A stretch of DNA of 64,000 nucleotides from contig PCWG01000042.1 of NCBI GenBank assembly GCA_002787235.1, forward strand, positions 536,957 through 600,956. Direction: 5' to 3'. Under the pieces are notes generated by a model. That model did not search any database. It was not told where the DNA came from and saw only the letters and a program-made list of their open reading frames with translations. The translations under genes were made by a program, and so were the position numbers. How positions within the stretch are numbered: the stretch's first letter is position 1; each line of letters opens with the position of its first letter. The stretch is from Nitrospinae bacterium CG11_big_fil_rev_8_21_14_0_20_45_15. GTDB taxonomy: Bacteria; Nitrospinota; Nitrospinia; Nitrospinales; VA-1. Shown piece after piece: positions 26,808 to 37,354 of the stretch.

Positions 26808-28214
26808 ATGGAGCAATCTATTTCTGTAGTAGAAGAGGTTGAAACCAAACCGGAAGATTTATCCGGCTCTCTCACCCCTAAAAAAATTGTACTCGAACTC
26901 GACAAATACATTGTCGGACAAAATAAAGCCAAGAAAGCCGTTGCAATCGCGTTGCGAAATCGATGGCGACGACAGCAATTGAGCGATGATTTGCGCGATG
27001 AGGTAGCCCCAAAAAATATTTTAATGATCGGTCCCACAGGTGTTGGGAAAACGGAAATTGCCCGCAGGCTGGCAAAACTTTCCAACTCCCCCTTCATAAA
27101 AGTTGAAGCTTCGAAGTACACCGAAGTGGGATATGTGGGACGCGATGTGGAATCGATGGTCCGTGATCTGGTTGAATTGAGCAAGGGCATGGTTCAGGAA
27201 GAGCAAAAGCTTGAAGTCGCTCAACAAGCCCGTGCCGCCGCAAAGGAAAAGTTGCTCGATCTGCTTCTCCCTCCCCCACCCGGATTTTCGATCAACAAGG
27301 AAAATTCCGGTCTGGACTCGCTGGGGCAACAGCATTACCAGAAGACGCGGGAAAAATTTGAGGCTTACCTGAAGGAAGGGCGTTTCGATGATCGTGAAGT
27401 CGAAATAGAAATACAAGACAAGCAAGCCAGCCATATCGATGTCATGGGGACTGGAATGGATGATATGAATGCCAACATCAAAGATATGTTGAGCAATATC
27501 ATGCCTAAAAAAACCAAGCGACGGAAGATGAAAGCTCCTGAAGCGTTCAAAATACTGGTTCAGGAAGAAGCTGAAAAACTGCTGGATCAGGAGAAAGTTG
27601 TTCAATGTGCGCTCGAACGGGCTCAGAACAACGGCATCATTTTTATTGATGAAGTTGACAAGATATGCGGTCGCCAAAGCACTCAGGGGCCAGATGTTTC
27701 AAGAGAGGGAGTTCAGCGCGATCTTTTACCCATCGTTGAAGGGGCATCCGTCAACACGCGTTATGGCATCATCAAAACAGATCATATTCTTTTCATTTCC
27801 GCCGGAGCGTTTCACTCTGCGAAACCTTCAGATCTGATTCCAGAATTTCAGGGGCGCTTCCCCATTCGCGTCGAGCTGGACTCATTGACAGAGCAGGATT
27901 TTGAAAGAATATTGACCGAACCGGACAATGCTCTAGTCAAACAATATGCTGAATTGATGAAGACAGAAGGCCTCGAACTGAGCTTTAGCGAAAGTGCCAT
28001 TAAGGAAATCGCATCCATGTCTGCAATCGTCAATGAGAGGACCGAAAACATCGGAGCCCGCCGCCTGCAAACAATCATGGAAAAATTACTGGAAGACATT
28101 TCATACGAAGCCCCTGAAATGGAAAACCAGAGCATTGTTCTTACTGCAGAGGATGTCCGTAAAAAGCTTTCCGACATCATAGAAGACGAGGATCTGAGTC
28201 GTTATATCCTTTAA
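26808..28214 (+). CDS. hslU: ATP-dependent protease ATPase subunit HslU (ClpY)
   Basis: A 468-residue AAA+ unfoldase. Walker A GPTGVGKT is at 75-82, Walker [11 protein letters not shown] follows the inserted I domain, and the C-terminal end SRYIL is the tail that docks into HslV. It unfolds substrates and feeds them to HslV. GAGGAG precedes the ATG nine bases upstream. A strong terminator follows. Confidence 0.97.
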   Translation: MEQSISVVEEVETKPEDLSGSLTPKKIVLELDKYIVGQNKAKKAVAIALRNRWRRQQLSDDLRDEVAPKNILMIGPTGVGKTEIARRLAKLSNSPFIKVEASKYTEVGYVGRDVESMVRDLVELSKGMVQEEQKLEVAQQARAAAKEKLLDLLLPPPPGFSINKENSGLDSLGQQHYQKTREKFEAYLKEGRFDDREVEIEIQDKQASHIDVMGTGMDDMNANIKDMLSNIMPKKTKRRKMKAPEAFKILVQEEAEKLLDQEKVVQCALERAQNNGIIFIDEVDKICGRQSTQGPDVSREGVQRDLLPIVEGASVNTRYGIIKTDHILFISAGAFHSAKPSDLIPEFQGRFPIRVELDSLTEQDFERILTEPDNALVKQYAELMKTEGLELSFSESAIKEIASMSAIVNERTENIGARRLQTIMEKLLEDISYEAPEMENQSIVLTAEDVRKKLSDIIEDEDLSRYIL

Positions 28215-28221
28215 GTTATTT

Positions 28222-28280
28222 CCTGCAAATGGGAACCTCTGGAAATCGTGCCAGAGACTTCCAGCAGGTTTTCATTTTTT
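28222..28280 (+). terminator. Intrinsic terminator after hslU
   Basis: Nested pairing: CCTGC (28222-28226) with GCAGG (28264-28268), and inside it CTCTGG with CCAGAG; a TTTTCATTTTTT tract follows. It would separate xerC-hslVU from argB onward. Confidence 0.8.
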
Positions 28281-28324
28281 AATGTGTCCAACCACAAAGA
28301 GCAACACCCACCACTGGGATCGAA

Positions 28325-29209
28325 ATGAAAAAAGGCCTGGAAAAAGCGGAAGTTCTTCTTGAAGCACTTCCCTTCATTAAATCATTTTTCGGAAAAACCA
28401 TCGTCATAAAATACGGTGGTGCGGCTATGGTATCCGAGGAACTGAAAACCAACTTTGCGCTCGACGTTGTCATGCTAAAATACGTTGGCATCAATCCGGT
28501 GATCGTGCATGGAGGCGGCCCGCAGATAAGTAAAACACTTGAGGCACTGGGGATCAAATCCAAATTCATTGATGGTCAACGCGTCACTTGTGAAGATACG
28601 ATCGATGTGGTTGAAATGGTGCTTGGCGGCAAAGTAAATAAGGAGATCGTTTCCCTCATCAGTCGCCATGGCGGAAATGCCGTCGGCATTTCTGGAAAAG
28701 ATGGCGACCTTATAACAGCACGACGTCACAGCCAAAAACGACCTTCACCGGAAACGGAGCGTCCTGAAATAATTGATCTGGGACTTGTTGGAGAAGTCAC
28801 TCGAATCAATCCAAAGATATTGACGGCTTTGGATCAAAACGGCTTCATTCCCGTCATTGCCCCGACAGGAAAAGGCGAAGAAGGCGAAACACTCAATATC
28901 AATGCAGATTTTGTTGCATCAGCAATTGCGATTGCTCTCAAAGCAGAAAAATTAATCTTGATGACAGATGCGCCCGGTGTTCTTGATGGCGATGGAAATC
29001 TGATTTCTGAAATGAATCCTGCGAAAGCTAATCGCTACATAAAAGACAAAGTCATCAAAGGCGGGATGTTGCCAAAAGTCAATTGCTGTCTGAGCGCACT
29101 TAAAAATGGTGTTAGTAAAACACATATCATAGACGGCCGGCAGAAACATGCGGCTCTATTGGAAATCTTTACGGACAAAGGCATAGGAACACAGATCATC
29201 AGTGAATAG
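28325..29209 (+). CDS. argB: Acetylglutamate kinase
   Basis: A 294-residue amino-acid kinase. The glycine-rich VIKYGGAAM near the start, VHGGGPQI and the C-terminal KGGMLPKV are diagnostic of ArgB. It phosphorylates N-acetylglutamate in arginine synthesis. The N-terminal extension ([18 protein letters not shown]) resembles that of arginine-sensitive hexameric enzymes. It starts a new unit after the hslU terminator; no other arg genes are near. Confidence 0.96.
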   Translation: MKKGLEKAEVLLEALPFIKSFFGKTIVIKYGGAAMVSEELKTNFALDVVMLKYVGINPVIVHGGGPQISKTLEALGIKSKFIDGQRVTCEDTIDVVEMVLGGKVNKEIVSLISRHGGNAVGISGKDGDLITARRHSQKRPSPETERPEIIDLGLVGEVTRINPKILTALDQNGFIPVIAPTGKGEEGETLNINADFVASAIAIALKAEKLILMTDAPGVLDGDGNLISEMNPAKANRYIKDKVIKGGMLPKVNCCLSALKNGVSKTHIIDGRQKHAALLEIFTDKGIGTQIISE

Positions 29210-29276
29210 TTTCTGTGGGTTTTATTTTTAACAGAACCTGAAACCAACTTCAGCATCATAAGGAAATCTAAAAATT

Positions 29277-30341
29277 ATGACTTCCGCCGATCTGGACGAC
29301 CGAAGTAAAGCCATTTTGCTCGAAATCGTGCAAGACTACATTCAATTCGGCGAACCTGTAGGTTCACGCACCGTTTCTAAAAACATACGCGAAACCTTGA
29401 GCCCTGCCAGCATACGAAATGTTATGGCAGATCTTTCGGATCAGGGCTATATACGGCAACCACATAAATCCGCAGGGAGAACCCCCACGGACAAGGGTTA
29501 TCGTTTTTTTGTCAATCATTTGATGGAAAAAGAAAACCATCTAATGATGACCCCCTCAAAACCGTCAAAGACGTTCAACCGAAGCGTACAATCGCTTCAA
29601 GACACCTTGGAAAATGCCTGCGCCGACTTGTCTCATTCATCCAATCAAACCGGACTGGTCATGTTTCCCAGTTTTTCCAACGCTCTCTTCAAGCACATTG
29701 AATTCATCAAGGTTGGACCACGAGAAGCACTGGCAGTTTTCTATTCCGAATTGGGCATCCTGCAAAATAAAATCATTCCCATCGAACAAAAGATGACGCA
29801 GGAGGAACTCACTTCCATTTCAGCGTATATCAACAAAGAATTTGCAGGCCAGTCCATCAAAAATATTCGTAAAGAAGCTTTGAGACGAATTCGAAGCGAA
29901 AAGGAACATTACGATCGCCTCAAAAAAAAGGCACTCGAATTTTCAACTCAAATTCTTGAGGATCCAGATAAGGCCGAGCTGTTGATAGAAGGTGCGTTCC
30001 ACTTTCTGGATTCACCTGAATTCGGAACCAATGTTGAAAGAATGAAATCACTGCTCCGGACCGTTGAAGAAAAGACAAAGCTTATCACCCTGCTCGACCA
30101 CTGTCTGGAACAAGACGGTGCCATGATTTTTATCGGGGGTGAAGATTTCGATGAAGAAATGGAAGACTGTAGCCTGATAGCAGAAAATTATGGATGCAAC
30201 GGTGAAAATTTGGGAACCGTTGCTATTTTTGGTCCGCGGCGAATGGACTACAGTAAAATGATCTCTCTAGTAAAACAAACAGCCCAAGCGGTTTCTAAAA
30301 ACCTATCAACTTTGAAAAAGGACGTTTCCATTTATGAGTAA
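29277..30341 (+). CDS. hrcA: Heat-inducible transcription repressor HrcA
   Basis: A 354-residue repressor with the N-terminal winged helix (SKTVS-like GSRTVSKN and SPASIRNVMADLSDQGYI, with the HKSAGRTPTDKGYR motif) and the C-terminal GAF-like domain. HrcA binds CIRCE operators of chaperone genes. I find no CIRCE inverted repeat in the 67 bases upstream of this gene. grpE overlaps its end by 8 bases. Confidence 0.95.
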   Translation: MTSADLDDRSKAILLEIVQDYIQFGEPVGSRTVSKNIRETLSPASIRNVMADLSDQGYIRQPHKSAGRTPTDKGYRFFVNHLMEKENHLMMTPSKPSKTFNRSVQSLQDTLENACADLSHSSNQTGLVMFPSFSNALFKHIEFIKVGPREALAVFYSELGILQNKIIPIEQKMTQEELTSISAYINKEFAGQSIKNIRKEALRRIRSEKEHYDRLKKKALEFSTQILEDPDKAELLIEGAFHFLDSPEFGTNVERMKSLLRTVEEKTKLITLLDHCLEQDGAMIFIGGEDFDEEMEDCSLIAENYGCNGENLGTVAIFGPRRMDYSKMISLVKQTAQAVSKNLSTLKKDVSIYE

Positions 30342-30942
30342 GAAGCCAACTGACGATCTTGAAGATTTCGACATGAAATCCTCTGATGACATAGAAAATA
30401 ATTCTCTTGACGAAGAGACATCCGACCTGACGGATGATATAGAAGTCGATGCCGTTGCCACACTTCAAGAACAACTGAACCAAAAGGATGCTCAAATAAG
30501 TGAGCTTGAATCAGAAATACTACGCGTAAAAGCTGACACTCAAAACTACAAAAAACGTCTGGATAAAGAAAAGTCGGACATGAGAAAATATGGCTCCGAA
30601 CGTGTCTTCAAGGAATTATTGACGATTCAAGACAACTTTGAGCGTGCACTTTCTGTTTCAAATGTCACCGTAGAAACACTCAGAGAAGGCGTGGAAATGA
30701 TCCAGAAGGAATTGGCAAAACTTCTGGACAAGGAGAATGTAACCGCCTTGACAGCTGTTGGTAAAGCGTTTGATCCAACCATTCACGAAGTATTGAGCCA
30801 GGTAGAATCGAATGAACATGATGAGAACACTGTTATCCAGGAGCATATTAAAGGCTATTTGCTTCATGATAGAATTCTCAGACCCGCTCAGGTCATCATC
30901 GCTAAAGCACCTGCCAAATCTGAGGATGAAGAAAGCGCATAA
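30334..30942 (+). CDS. grpE: Nucleotide exchange factor GrpE
   Basis: A 202-residue cochaperone: acidic disordered N-terminus (1-45), long coiled coil (about 45-115), then the beta domain with TALTAVGKAFDPTIHEV and the closing HDRILRPAQVIIAK. It releases ADP from DnaK. AAAGGA upstream lies within hrcA, so translation is coupled. dnaK does not follow; mutM does. Confidence 0.95.
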   Translation: MSKKPTDDLEDFDMKSSDDIENNSLDEETSDLTDDIEVDAVATLQEQLNQKDAQISELESEILRVKADTQNYKKRLDKEKSDMRKYGSERVFKELLTIQDNFERALSVSNVTVETLREGVEMIQKELAKLLDKENVTALTAVGKAFDPTIHEVLSQVESNEHDENTVIQEHIKGYLLHDRILRPAQVIIAKAPAKSEDEESA

Positions 30943-30998
30943 ATTCACCAACAACAATACGTTCACCCAACTGAGGAAGCCCTGCACTTCTACCCCTT

Positions 30999-31814
30999 AT
31001 GCCTGAGCTTCCCGAAGTAGAAACATTGAAAAATGCACTTCTCCCGTTGATCAAAAATCAAGTTCTGGAGGAGATGATTTTTCATCGTGCCGATCTGCGA
31101 TTTCCTATCCCCATAGGGCTACTCGATCAGAAAATGACCGGACAGCGTGTGGCTGATGTTGCCCGCAAAGGAAAGTATCTTTTGTGGGAAGTGGCAGAGG
31201 GAGCAATGGTCCTCCATTTGGGAATGAGTGGTCGTGTTGTGCAACGACCCTCTCCACAACCTGTGGAAAAACACTGTCACGCTGTATTTAAATTTTCATC
31301 AAATGTTTTTTTGCATTTTATCGACCCACGGCGATTTGGTTGTATCGTGTGGGCACCCCGTGAAAGCGGTCACCCTCTTCTCAATCACTTGGGACCAGAC
31401 CCTTTGACAGCCGATGCATCGCCAGAGCGAATGAAACAATTTGCTCAGAATCGTAAAACATCCATTAAAGCCTTCCTCATGGACGCTCACCAATTGGCCG
31501 GTGTCGGGAATATATATGCTTGCGAATCTCTTTTCAGATCGGGCATTCATCCATTGAGACAAGCGGGTCGCCTTTCCTTGAAACGATGGGGAAAATTGAT
31601 GACAGAATTGAAGACGGTTTTGCAGGAAAGCATCAAAGCAGGAGGTTCCACACTGCGCGACTTTTATGGAGCCGACGGCTCGCCGGGCTATTATTCGACG
31701 CGCTTCACCGTTTACGGTAGAGAACATCAGCCCTGCATGAACTGCCAAGAATCTATTTCCCGTCTTGTTCAAACCGGACGATCCACTTTTTACTGCAAAC
31801 ATTGCCAAAAATAG
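30999..31814 (+). CDS. mutM: Formamidopyrimidine-DNA glycosylase (MutM/Fpg)
   Basis: A 271-residue base-excision repair enzyme. The catalytic N-terminus MPELPEVE (P2, E3) is intact, as are the H2TH region (GVGNIYACE) and the C-terminal zinc finger CMNC...CKHC. It removes 8-oxoguanine. It lies 56 bases after grpE and seven bases before the radical SAM gene. Confidence 0.96.
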   Translation: MPELPEVETLKNALLPLIKNQVLEEMIFHRADLRFPIPIGLLDQKMTGQRVADVARKGKYLLWEVAEGAMVLHLGMSGRVVQRPSPQPVEKHCHAVFKFSSNVFLHFIDPRRFGCIVWAPRESGHPLLNHLGPDPLTADASPERMKQFAQNRKTSIKAFLMDAHQLAGVGNIYACESLFRSGIHPLRQAGRLSLKRWGKLMTELKTVLQESIKAGGSTLRDFYGADGSPGYYSTRFTVYGREHQPCMNCQESISRLVQTGRSTFYCKHCQK

Positions 31815-31821
31815 ACTGCAA

Positions 31822-33468
31822 ATGACATCCATCGGAATCATCACCATCAACGCCAAATACATCCACAGCTCCCTGAGCCTGCGTTATCTTAGAAATGCGG
31901 CACGAGCGGCAGGCCATACCGATGTGTGGATTCAGGAATTTGCATTGGGCCAACCCATCTGGAAAATATCAGCTGAAATTTTAAAGAAAAAACCCAAAGT
32001 TTTAGGTATCGGAGTCTATATCTGGAACCGAGCCCAATCTTTTGAACTCATCGAGCGAATCAAGAAACAGGCACCCGGAATCGAGATCGTCATTGGCGGC
32101 CCAGAAGTCTCTTTCGACACACCACTCGCAGAAGAAAATCCGCTATACACTCTCATCTCCGGTGAAGGTGAAAAGAAATGGGTCGAGGTATTGGACCATA
32201 TCCAGCAGCAGAAACAACCATCACCGGAAACCGTAAAAAAATGGGCCAGTTATGGAGAGGACTTGCCCTCCCTTGAAATACCTTACTTGGAAGAAGATCT
32301 TCCTGAGTTAAAAAACCGGATTGTATATCTCGAAACTTCTCGCGGTTGCCCCTACCTCTGCTCCTTCTGTTTGTCCGCACTCGATCGCACCGTGCGCTAC
32401 TTCAATGACGATCAAACGGAACAACAGATCGAATTTTTACTGAGCGGAGGTGTCAATCAAATCAAATTTGTAGATAGAACTTTCAATCTGAAGCCTCAAC
32501 GAATGAAGGAATTGATCGCACGCCTGAGTCGGTTTCAGGGAGCTTCTTTTCATTTTGAAGTCGTTGGCGATATTTTAACCACAGATTTGACCGACTTCCT
32601 CAAAACAGTCCCAGATGGCATGTTCCAATTTGAGATAGGAATTCAAACAACGACAGAGGAAGTGCAGACGACCATACAACGCAAACAGGATAATGAAAAA
32701 CTTTTCACTAATTTGCGACGTTTGATTGAGATGGGAACTGTCCACCTGCATTGTGATCTGATTTTTGGATTACCGGGAGAGACCCTCACAGAAATCCTTC
32801 AGTCTTTTGAGAAAATAGCCAAACTGAAACCGCATGAATTGCAATTGGGATTTTTAAAATTTCTACCCGGCGCACCGGTACGTAAAGAAATTGAAAAACA
32901 TGAATACCAGTATCAATCGTTGCCACCCTACGAGTTCATCTCACACAAAAATTTGAGCGCGCTGGAAACACTCTATTTAAAAAACTTTGCGGAAATTTTT
33001 GAGCTGTTTTACAACTCCAAACGATTCACCTTCAGCTTGAATCACCTGACTGAAACGCTTTCCATGGTCGAAATCATAAACAGCCTGTTGTTTCATATGG
33101 AGTCTCGAAATCAACTCATGACACCCCATTCGCTGGAAAATCAGTACAAAATTTTTTACGAAACATTCGATATCGGGAAAGATATTCTTTCATTCGATCT
33201 TCTGCGTTTGGATTATCTTTTTGCGCAACGTGTGTTTCGATTGCCTGAATTTCTTAAGCAATGGGACCCTGCTTTAAAAGATGAAAAATTCAAAACATGG
33301 CCGGGAGATCGTCAAACACCACTCATTCCCTTTAGTCACGAAATAGTATATTCGGAAAACGATCTGCAAATGCTGCCATCCCCCTACCCTACGCACTATG
33401 CAATCACGCACAGTAAAAAAGGGGATGGTTACATACAAAAACCCGAAATCATAAAATACGCTCCATAA
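31822..33468 (+). CDS. B12-binding-domain radical SAM protein
   Basis: A 548-residue enzyme. Residues 1-140 resemble the cobalamin-binding fold seen in many radical SAM proteins, although the DxHxxG cobalamin-ligand motif is not visible. The radical SAM cluster motif is CPYLCSFC with C176, C180 and C183, followed by the barrel and a C-terminal helical domain (about 370-548, DUF4080-like). ATG at 31822 is preferred over the overlapping frame start at 31765 because it begins a typical TSIGIITINAKYIHSSL N-terminus. The reaction is unknown. It is cotranscribed with mutM. Confidence 0.88.
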   Translation: MTSIGIITINAKYIHSSLSLRYLRNAARAAGHTDVWIQEFALGQPIWKISAEILKKKPKVLGIGVYIWNRAQSFELIERIKKQAPGIEIVIGGPEVSFDTPLAEENPLYTLISGEGEKKWVEVLDHIQQQKQPSPETVKKWASYGEDLPSLEIPYLEEDLPELKNRIVYLETSRGCPYLCSFCLSALDRTVRYFNDDQTEQQIEFLLSGGVNQIKFVDRTFNLKPQRMKELIARLSRFQGASFHFEVVGDILTTDLTDFLKTVPDGMFQFEIGIQTTTEEVQTTIQRKQDNEKLFTNLRRLIEMGTVHLHCDLIFGLPGETLTEILQSFEKIAKLKPHELQLGFLKFLPGAPVRKEIEKHEYQYQSLPPYEFISHKNLSALETLYLKNFAEIFELFYNSKRFTFSLNHLTETLSMVEIINSLLFHMESRNQLMTPHSLENQYKIFYETFDIGKDILSFDLLRLDYLFAQRVFRLPEFLKQWDPALKDEKFKTWPGDRQTPLIPFSHEIVYSENDLQMLPSPYPTHYAITHSKKGDGYIQKPEIIKYAP

Positions 33469-33549
33469 AAAAATTTGGCACTACCGGCTAATCGAATTAT
33501 AATAGAGGGCTGTATTACCCTCAGAAAAAATAAACATCAGGAGAACCAC

Positions 33550-35244
33550 TTGAGCGAGCAAGGAAAGATACGACTGAATCGAAAAAGTCAGATTGTAACG
33601 CAAGGCGACAAACGGGCACCCAATCGTGCGATGTTACGTGCTGTTGGTTTTCAGGACGACGATTTTGAAAAACCTATCATTGGGATAGCAAACGGACAAA
33701 GTGATATCACACCCTGTAATGCGGGACTGGGACGTCTGGCAGATGTCGCCAGTGCACAAATCAAAGCCAGCGGAGGTATGCCGCAAACTTTTGGAACTAT
33801 CACCGTCAGCGACGGAATTTCCATGGGAACAGAGGGAATGAAATGTTCGCTGATCAGCCGCGAAGTCATTGCCGATTCAATAGAAACCGTTTGTCGTGGT
33901 GCCAATATGGATGCAGTGCTCTGCATTGGTGGTTGCGATAAAAATATGCCCGGTGCCATGATCGCTATGTCCCGACTCGACATCCCCGGAATTTTTGTTT
34001 ATGGAGGCACCATCAAACCCGGAAAACTTGGCGATCGTGACCTGACCGTCGTCAGTGTTTTTGAAGCGGTTGGACAACACAGCTCAGGAAATATTGAGCA
34101 CGATTATTTGACTGAAATAGAGAAACATGCCTGCCCTGGTTTAGGGTCTTGCGGGGGAATGTATACAGCGAATACCATGTCCTCTGCTTTTGAAGCCCTC
34201 GGCATGAGTCTGCCCTACAGCTCTACAATGGCCAATGAAGATAAAGAAAAAGAATTGAGTACGGGCGAGTGTGCCAAAGCCCTCATCGGGTTGATCGAAA
34301 AAAATATTTTGCCGCGCGACATCATGACTCGCAAAGCTTTTGAGAATGCGATTACGGTTATCATGGCAATCGGTGGCTCCACCAATGCCGTACTGCACTT
34401 TCTAGCCATCGCACATTCGGTTGGAGTAAAGTTGGATATTGATGATTTTGAAACCATTCGACAACGGTCACCACGTTTTTGCGATCTGCGTCCTTCCGGG
34501 AAATATGTAGCCGTTGATCTTCATCAGGTGGGTGGCATTCCTCAAGTCATGAAAATGCTTTTGAACAAGGGATTGTTGCACGGCGATTGCATGACCGTAA
34601 CAGGCAAAACCATTGCGGAGAATTTGGCCAATGTGCCCGACCATCCATCACTCGATCAGGACGTTATTCTTCCAATTGATATGCCCATCGAGCCTCACGG
34701 TCATCTTGCTATTCTTAAAGGAAATCTCAGTCCTGAAGGTTCCGTAGCAAAAACCTCAGGAGTCAAAAGACGTCGCATCGAAGGTCCTGCCCGGATTTTT
34801 GAATCGGAAGAGGAATGTCTGGACGCCATCATGGCCAACCAAATCGTAGCCGGAGACATTGTCGTTATCCGCTATGAAGGCCCCAAGGGAGGACCTGGAA
34901 TGCGGGAAATGCTGGCTCCTACTTCGGCCATCATTGGTCAGGGTCTTGGCGACAGTGTGGGGCTCATCACCGATGGTCGCTTCTCTGGCGGAACCCACGG
35001 TCTGGTAGTGGGTCACGTCGCTCCCGAAGCGCAGGAAGGTGGATTGATTGGATTGATAGAGGAAGGCGATCGCATCGTCATTGATCTTGATGAACGCAAA
35101 CTGGAGGCGTTGATTGATGCTGACATTATCGAATCCAGAAGAGCGAAGTGGAAGCCAAAACCTATAAAATACAAAAATGGTGTTCTTGCCAAGTACGCAA
35201 AGCTCGTTTCTTCGGCATCACTGGGTGCCGTAACCGATTTATAA
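33550..35244 (+). CDS. ilvD: Dihydroxy-acid dehydratase
   Basis: A 564-residue enzyme that dehydrates dihydroxy acids in valine, leucine and isoleucine synthesis. The Fe-S cysteines are seen in [11 protein letters not shown] and [10 protein letters not shown], and the C-terminal GRFSGGTHG and APEAQEGG segments are intact. The start is TTG at 33550, with AGGAG (33539-33543) six bases before it; a longer frame from TTG 33475 lacks a ribosome site. A terminator follows. Confidence 0.97.
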   Translation: MSEQGKIRLNRKSQIVTQGDKRAPNRAMLRAVGFQDDDFEKPIIGIANGQSDITPCNAGLGRLADVASAQIKASGGMPQTFGTITVSDGISMGTEGMKCSLISREVIADSIETVCRGANMDAVLCIGGCDKNMPGAMIAMSRLDIPGIFVYGGTIKPGKLGDRDLTVVSVFEAVGQHSSGNIEHDYLTEIEKHACPGLGSCGGMYTANTMSSAFEALGMSLPYSSTMANEDKEKELSTGECAKALIGLIEKNILPRDIMTRKAFENAITVIMAIGGSTNAVLHFLAIAHSVGVKLDIDDFETIRQRSPRFCDLRPSGKYVAVDLHQVGGIPQVMKMLLNKGLLHGDCMTVTGKTIAENLANVPDHPSLDQDVILPIDMPIEPHGHLAILKGNLSPEGSVAKTSGVKRRRIEGPARIFESEEECLDAIMANQIVAGDIVVIRYEGPKGGPGMREMLAPTSAIIGQGLGDSVGLITDGRFSGGTHGLVVGHVAPEAQEGGLIGLIEEGDRIVIDLDERKLEALIDADIIESRRAKWKPKPIKYKNGVLAKYAKLVSSASLGAVTDL

Positions 35245-35548
35245 TTTTAATTACGAGTTGATCTTTGCAAATATTTCCAAAAGAGTCGAGTTTCGTATAC
35301 GAATACTAAATTAGAACTACGGTTTACTTAGAACAATAAAAGACTATTTTGAACACACATGTCCTTCATAACCAGGTTATGAGGGACATGTGCTTTGTTT
35401 TGTAGTGTGAATTCGCCTTCCGTTATCCTGCTTGGCAGATCGATGGGTTGTGCGGTTGCATCGAATGCCTCTTCTCAGTTGGTGCCTTTGCAGTTCAATT
35501 CACTATAAAAATATAAACGTCAAGCAATGTATTTATTTATATAATGCA
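35245..35548. other. Intergenic region containing the ilvD terminator
   Basis: About 300 bases. It contains the ilvD terminator at 35356-35400 and otherwise nothing I can support as a gene. The frame running from 35432 into the next gene has no ribosome site. Confidence 0.5.
35356..35400 (+). terminator. Intrinsic terminator after ilvD
   Basis: A 16-bp stem (one G-U pair): CACATGTCC TTCATAA at 35356-35371 pairs with TTATGAG GGACATGTG at 35377-35392 around a 5-base CCAGG loop, followed by a T-rich tail with interrupting G. Confidence 0.85.
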
Positions 35549-36496
35549 ATGATTCAAAACACTTCTAATATTTCAGCAAAATTTCTTGACTCCAACGGAC
35601 GCTTCAATCTTTATTACCTGCATCAACTGTACAATCACATTAGCAATACCGTTGCGCGTCGTTTATTCGAAGAACATTATATAGATGTCACGTTAACAGC
35701 AGGCATGTGGGGTGGTTCTTACCTGGTTGCGAATGACAACGGCATCGCACGTTCCAATGTCGTACGCCTGTACAGTCTGGTCAATTTGCCACAAAATAGC
35801 CCTTTAGAGGATCCTCAACATTTTGAAACACTGATGAAACTTTACGAACAAACATTGAGATCAACTTTTTCTCCTTACAATCTCCAACTGCAAGATCCTC
35901 GTTGGGGTGAAAAGATACCCTACAGCAACAAGCACAAACCGACGACAGCACTGCAAATGTGGGATCAAACCAGAAGAGTTAATTATCTGCGCGTTTTCTT
36001 TGTTTGGAATTCAGCGACATGGGAAGAATCCATTATCTACGACACCATCCGCAATATCAAGGTCGTCAAAGAATTGCTTGACCTGAATCACCGCCCCCCG
36101 CGCAAGGATATGGCAGAAATAAAATTTCTCCTGCAAGATGTATTGATTATCTATTTTACCTTGCACTCCGCATTGTCAGAGGAATTCGTCGAGCATGGGG
36201 AACCTATTGTGAAAGATCTATTGAAAGCCTTTTTAAAGGGAATCCGGGAGGAAGAGGAAGCTCAGGATTGGTACCACAAAGTATACTCTAGCGCACTCAT
36301 CTATGGACTTGAGGAAAGTCTGGAAAAACCATACAAAGACAAGGGGCTGAATATTCATAAAGTAGAAGACTGGCCCATCGAAAAAATAAATTATGTGCCA
36401 CCTGAATTACTGGAAAAACTAGGACCACCTTTAAAAAACCAATTTCTAAAATTCAAAAACAATATGGAAAAAGTAAATTTTCCGACGGCAAATTGA
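35549..36496 (+). CDS. Hypothetical protein of unknown family
   Basis: A 315-residue soluble protein with many aromatic and charged residues and no signal peptide, cysteine cluster or recognised catalytic motif. A long helical C-terminal half is apparent. The start is placed at ATG 35549 (M-I-Q-N) because upstream residues in the open frame look non-coding, but ATG 35544, two codons out of frame, and no clear Shine-Dalgarno leave it uncertain. It sits alone between the ilvD terminator and a convergent gene. Confidence 0.7.
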   Translation: MIQNTSNISAKFLDSNGRFNLYYLHQLYNHISNTVARRLFEEHYIDVTLTAGMWGGSYLVANDNGIARSNVVRLYSLVNLPQNSPLEDPQHFETLMKLYEQTLRSTFSPYNLQLQDPRWGEKIPYSNKHKPTTALQMWDQTRRVNYLRVFFVWNSATWEESIIYDTIRNIKVVKELLDLNHRPPRKDMAEIKFLLQDVLIIYFTLHSALSEEFVEHGEPIVKDLLKAFLKGIREEEEAQDWYHKVYSSALIYGLEESLEKPYKDKGLNIHKVEDWPIEKINYVPPELLEKLGPPLKNQFLKFKNNMEKVNFPTAN

Positions 36497-36514
36497 ATTA
36501 AAAAAATAAGCTAT

Positions 36515-37354
36515 TCAAGCGAGCTTCAACAATAACCAGCCTGCCAGACCTTTTTGTCCATTGCGCTCTTTATTTGATCCATTCCAAACAGCTACTGCCA
36601 TTAGAGATGATTTCTCGAACTGGACGTCATTTTCGTCTTTCGTTTTCAAATTTCGTTTGAGCACCAATTTCCACTTATTATCTGCCCAAAATCCTTTTCC
36701 TGTTACGTCCTGATGGTCTTGAGTCGTAAGCGTACTGAAGCCTTCTGCATTGAGATCTTCAATACCGGGGTCTGACAATCTCTGGGAATCACTCTTATTT
36801 TTAAAACCCATAATATTGCCGTTCGCCTGCACGTCTTTCCATTGCCAGATGTTCACCATGTCACCATCATTCCCCATCGTGATTGCAGGAGGCTCGCCTT
36901 GTGACTTCAAGGGAAACATAACGGCCGCCATATCAAGATACATGGCGGAGACACCATAACTTTTATCTTTAGTGGCATCCTCCCATTCCAATGCAATGGC
37001 CAGCTCGGTATCGTTACGGACCGCAGACACGTTAACAAAACGTATGGATGGATTCGGCCATTTGGGATTGGTGATCATCTGCGGCTCCAACTCCACTCTC
37101 ACCTGGCGAGGTGCATTTGGAGAGTTCCATAGAGGATCGGTGGGATCGATGGGTAAATCGCCGGAGATTCTAAGAACCTCAATGGCAGGACCGCAGGTCT
37201 CGTCTTTCAAGCATTGTTCAACACCCCCTGAATTACAGGCAGACAAAAGAAAAATCGAAACACTACTGACCAGCAGGGTCTTTAATGGACAAAACTTAAA
37301 TCCATAAATAAAACGAAATAATTTGATCATTTTGAATTTAGTAAGCATTGACAA
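36515..37354 (-). CDS. Lipoprotein with ethylbenzene-dehydrogenase/NxrC-like heme b domain
   Basis: A protein of up to 279 residues. An N-terminal signal ends in the lipobox LLSAC with the lipidated C40. The rest matches the heme b-binding gamma subunit of type II DMSO-reductase-family enzymes (EbdC, NxrC): W-rich strands, PPAITMGN with candidate heme ligand M160, then VNIWQWK, and a C-terminal W-N-G-S-N-K-E-R-N-G-Q-K segment. It lies in the outer leaflet or on the inner membrane facing the periplasm. No alpha or beta subunit is adjacent. The start is uncertain (residue 1, 3 or 9; residue 9 avoids the 17-base overlap with the M16 gene). Confidence 0.8.
   Translation of the reverse strand: MSMLTKFKMIKLFRFIYGFKFCPLKTLLVSSVSIFLLSACNSGGVEQCLKDETCGPAIEVLRISGDLPIDPTDPLWNSPNAPRQVRVELEPQMITNPKWPNPSIRFVNVSAVRNDTELAIALEWEDATKDKSYGVSAMYLDMAAVMFPLKSQGEPPAITMGNDGDMVNIWQWKDVQANGNIMGFKNKSDSQRLSDPGIEDLNAEGFSTLTTQDHQDVTGKGFWADNKWKLVLKRNLKTKDENDVQFEKSSLMAVAVWNGSNKERNGQKGLAGWLLLKLA

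Noticed and set aside
26342-27190. 282-residue minus-strand frame across hslV-hslU
   Set aside because: Both genes on the plus strand are unmistakable; the antisense frame has no protein-like motif.
31765-31821. Longer N-terminus of the radical SAM protein
   Set aside because: It overlaps the mutM zinc finger coding sequence; the start at 31822 gives a conventional N-terminus.
33475-33549. Extended ilvD N-terminus from the upstream TTG
   Set aside because: No ribosome site, whereas AGGAG precedes TTG 33550.
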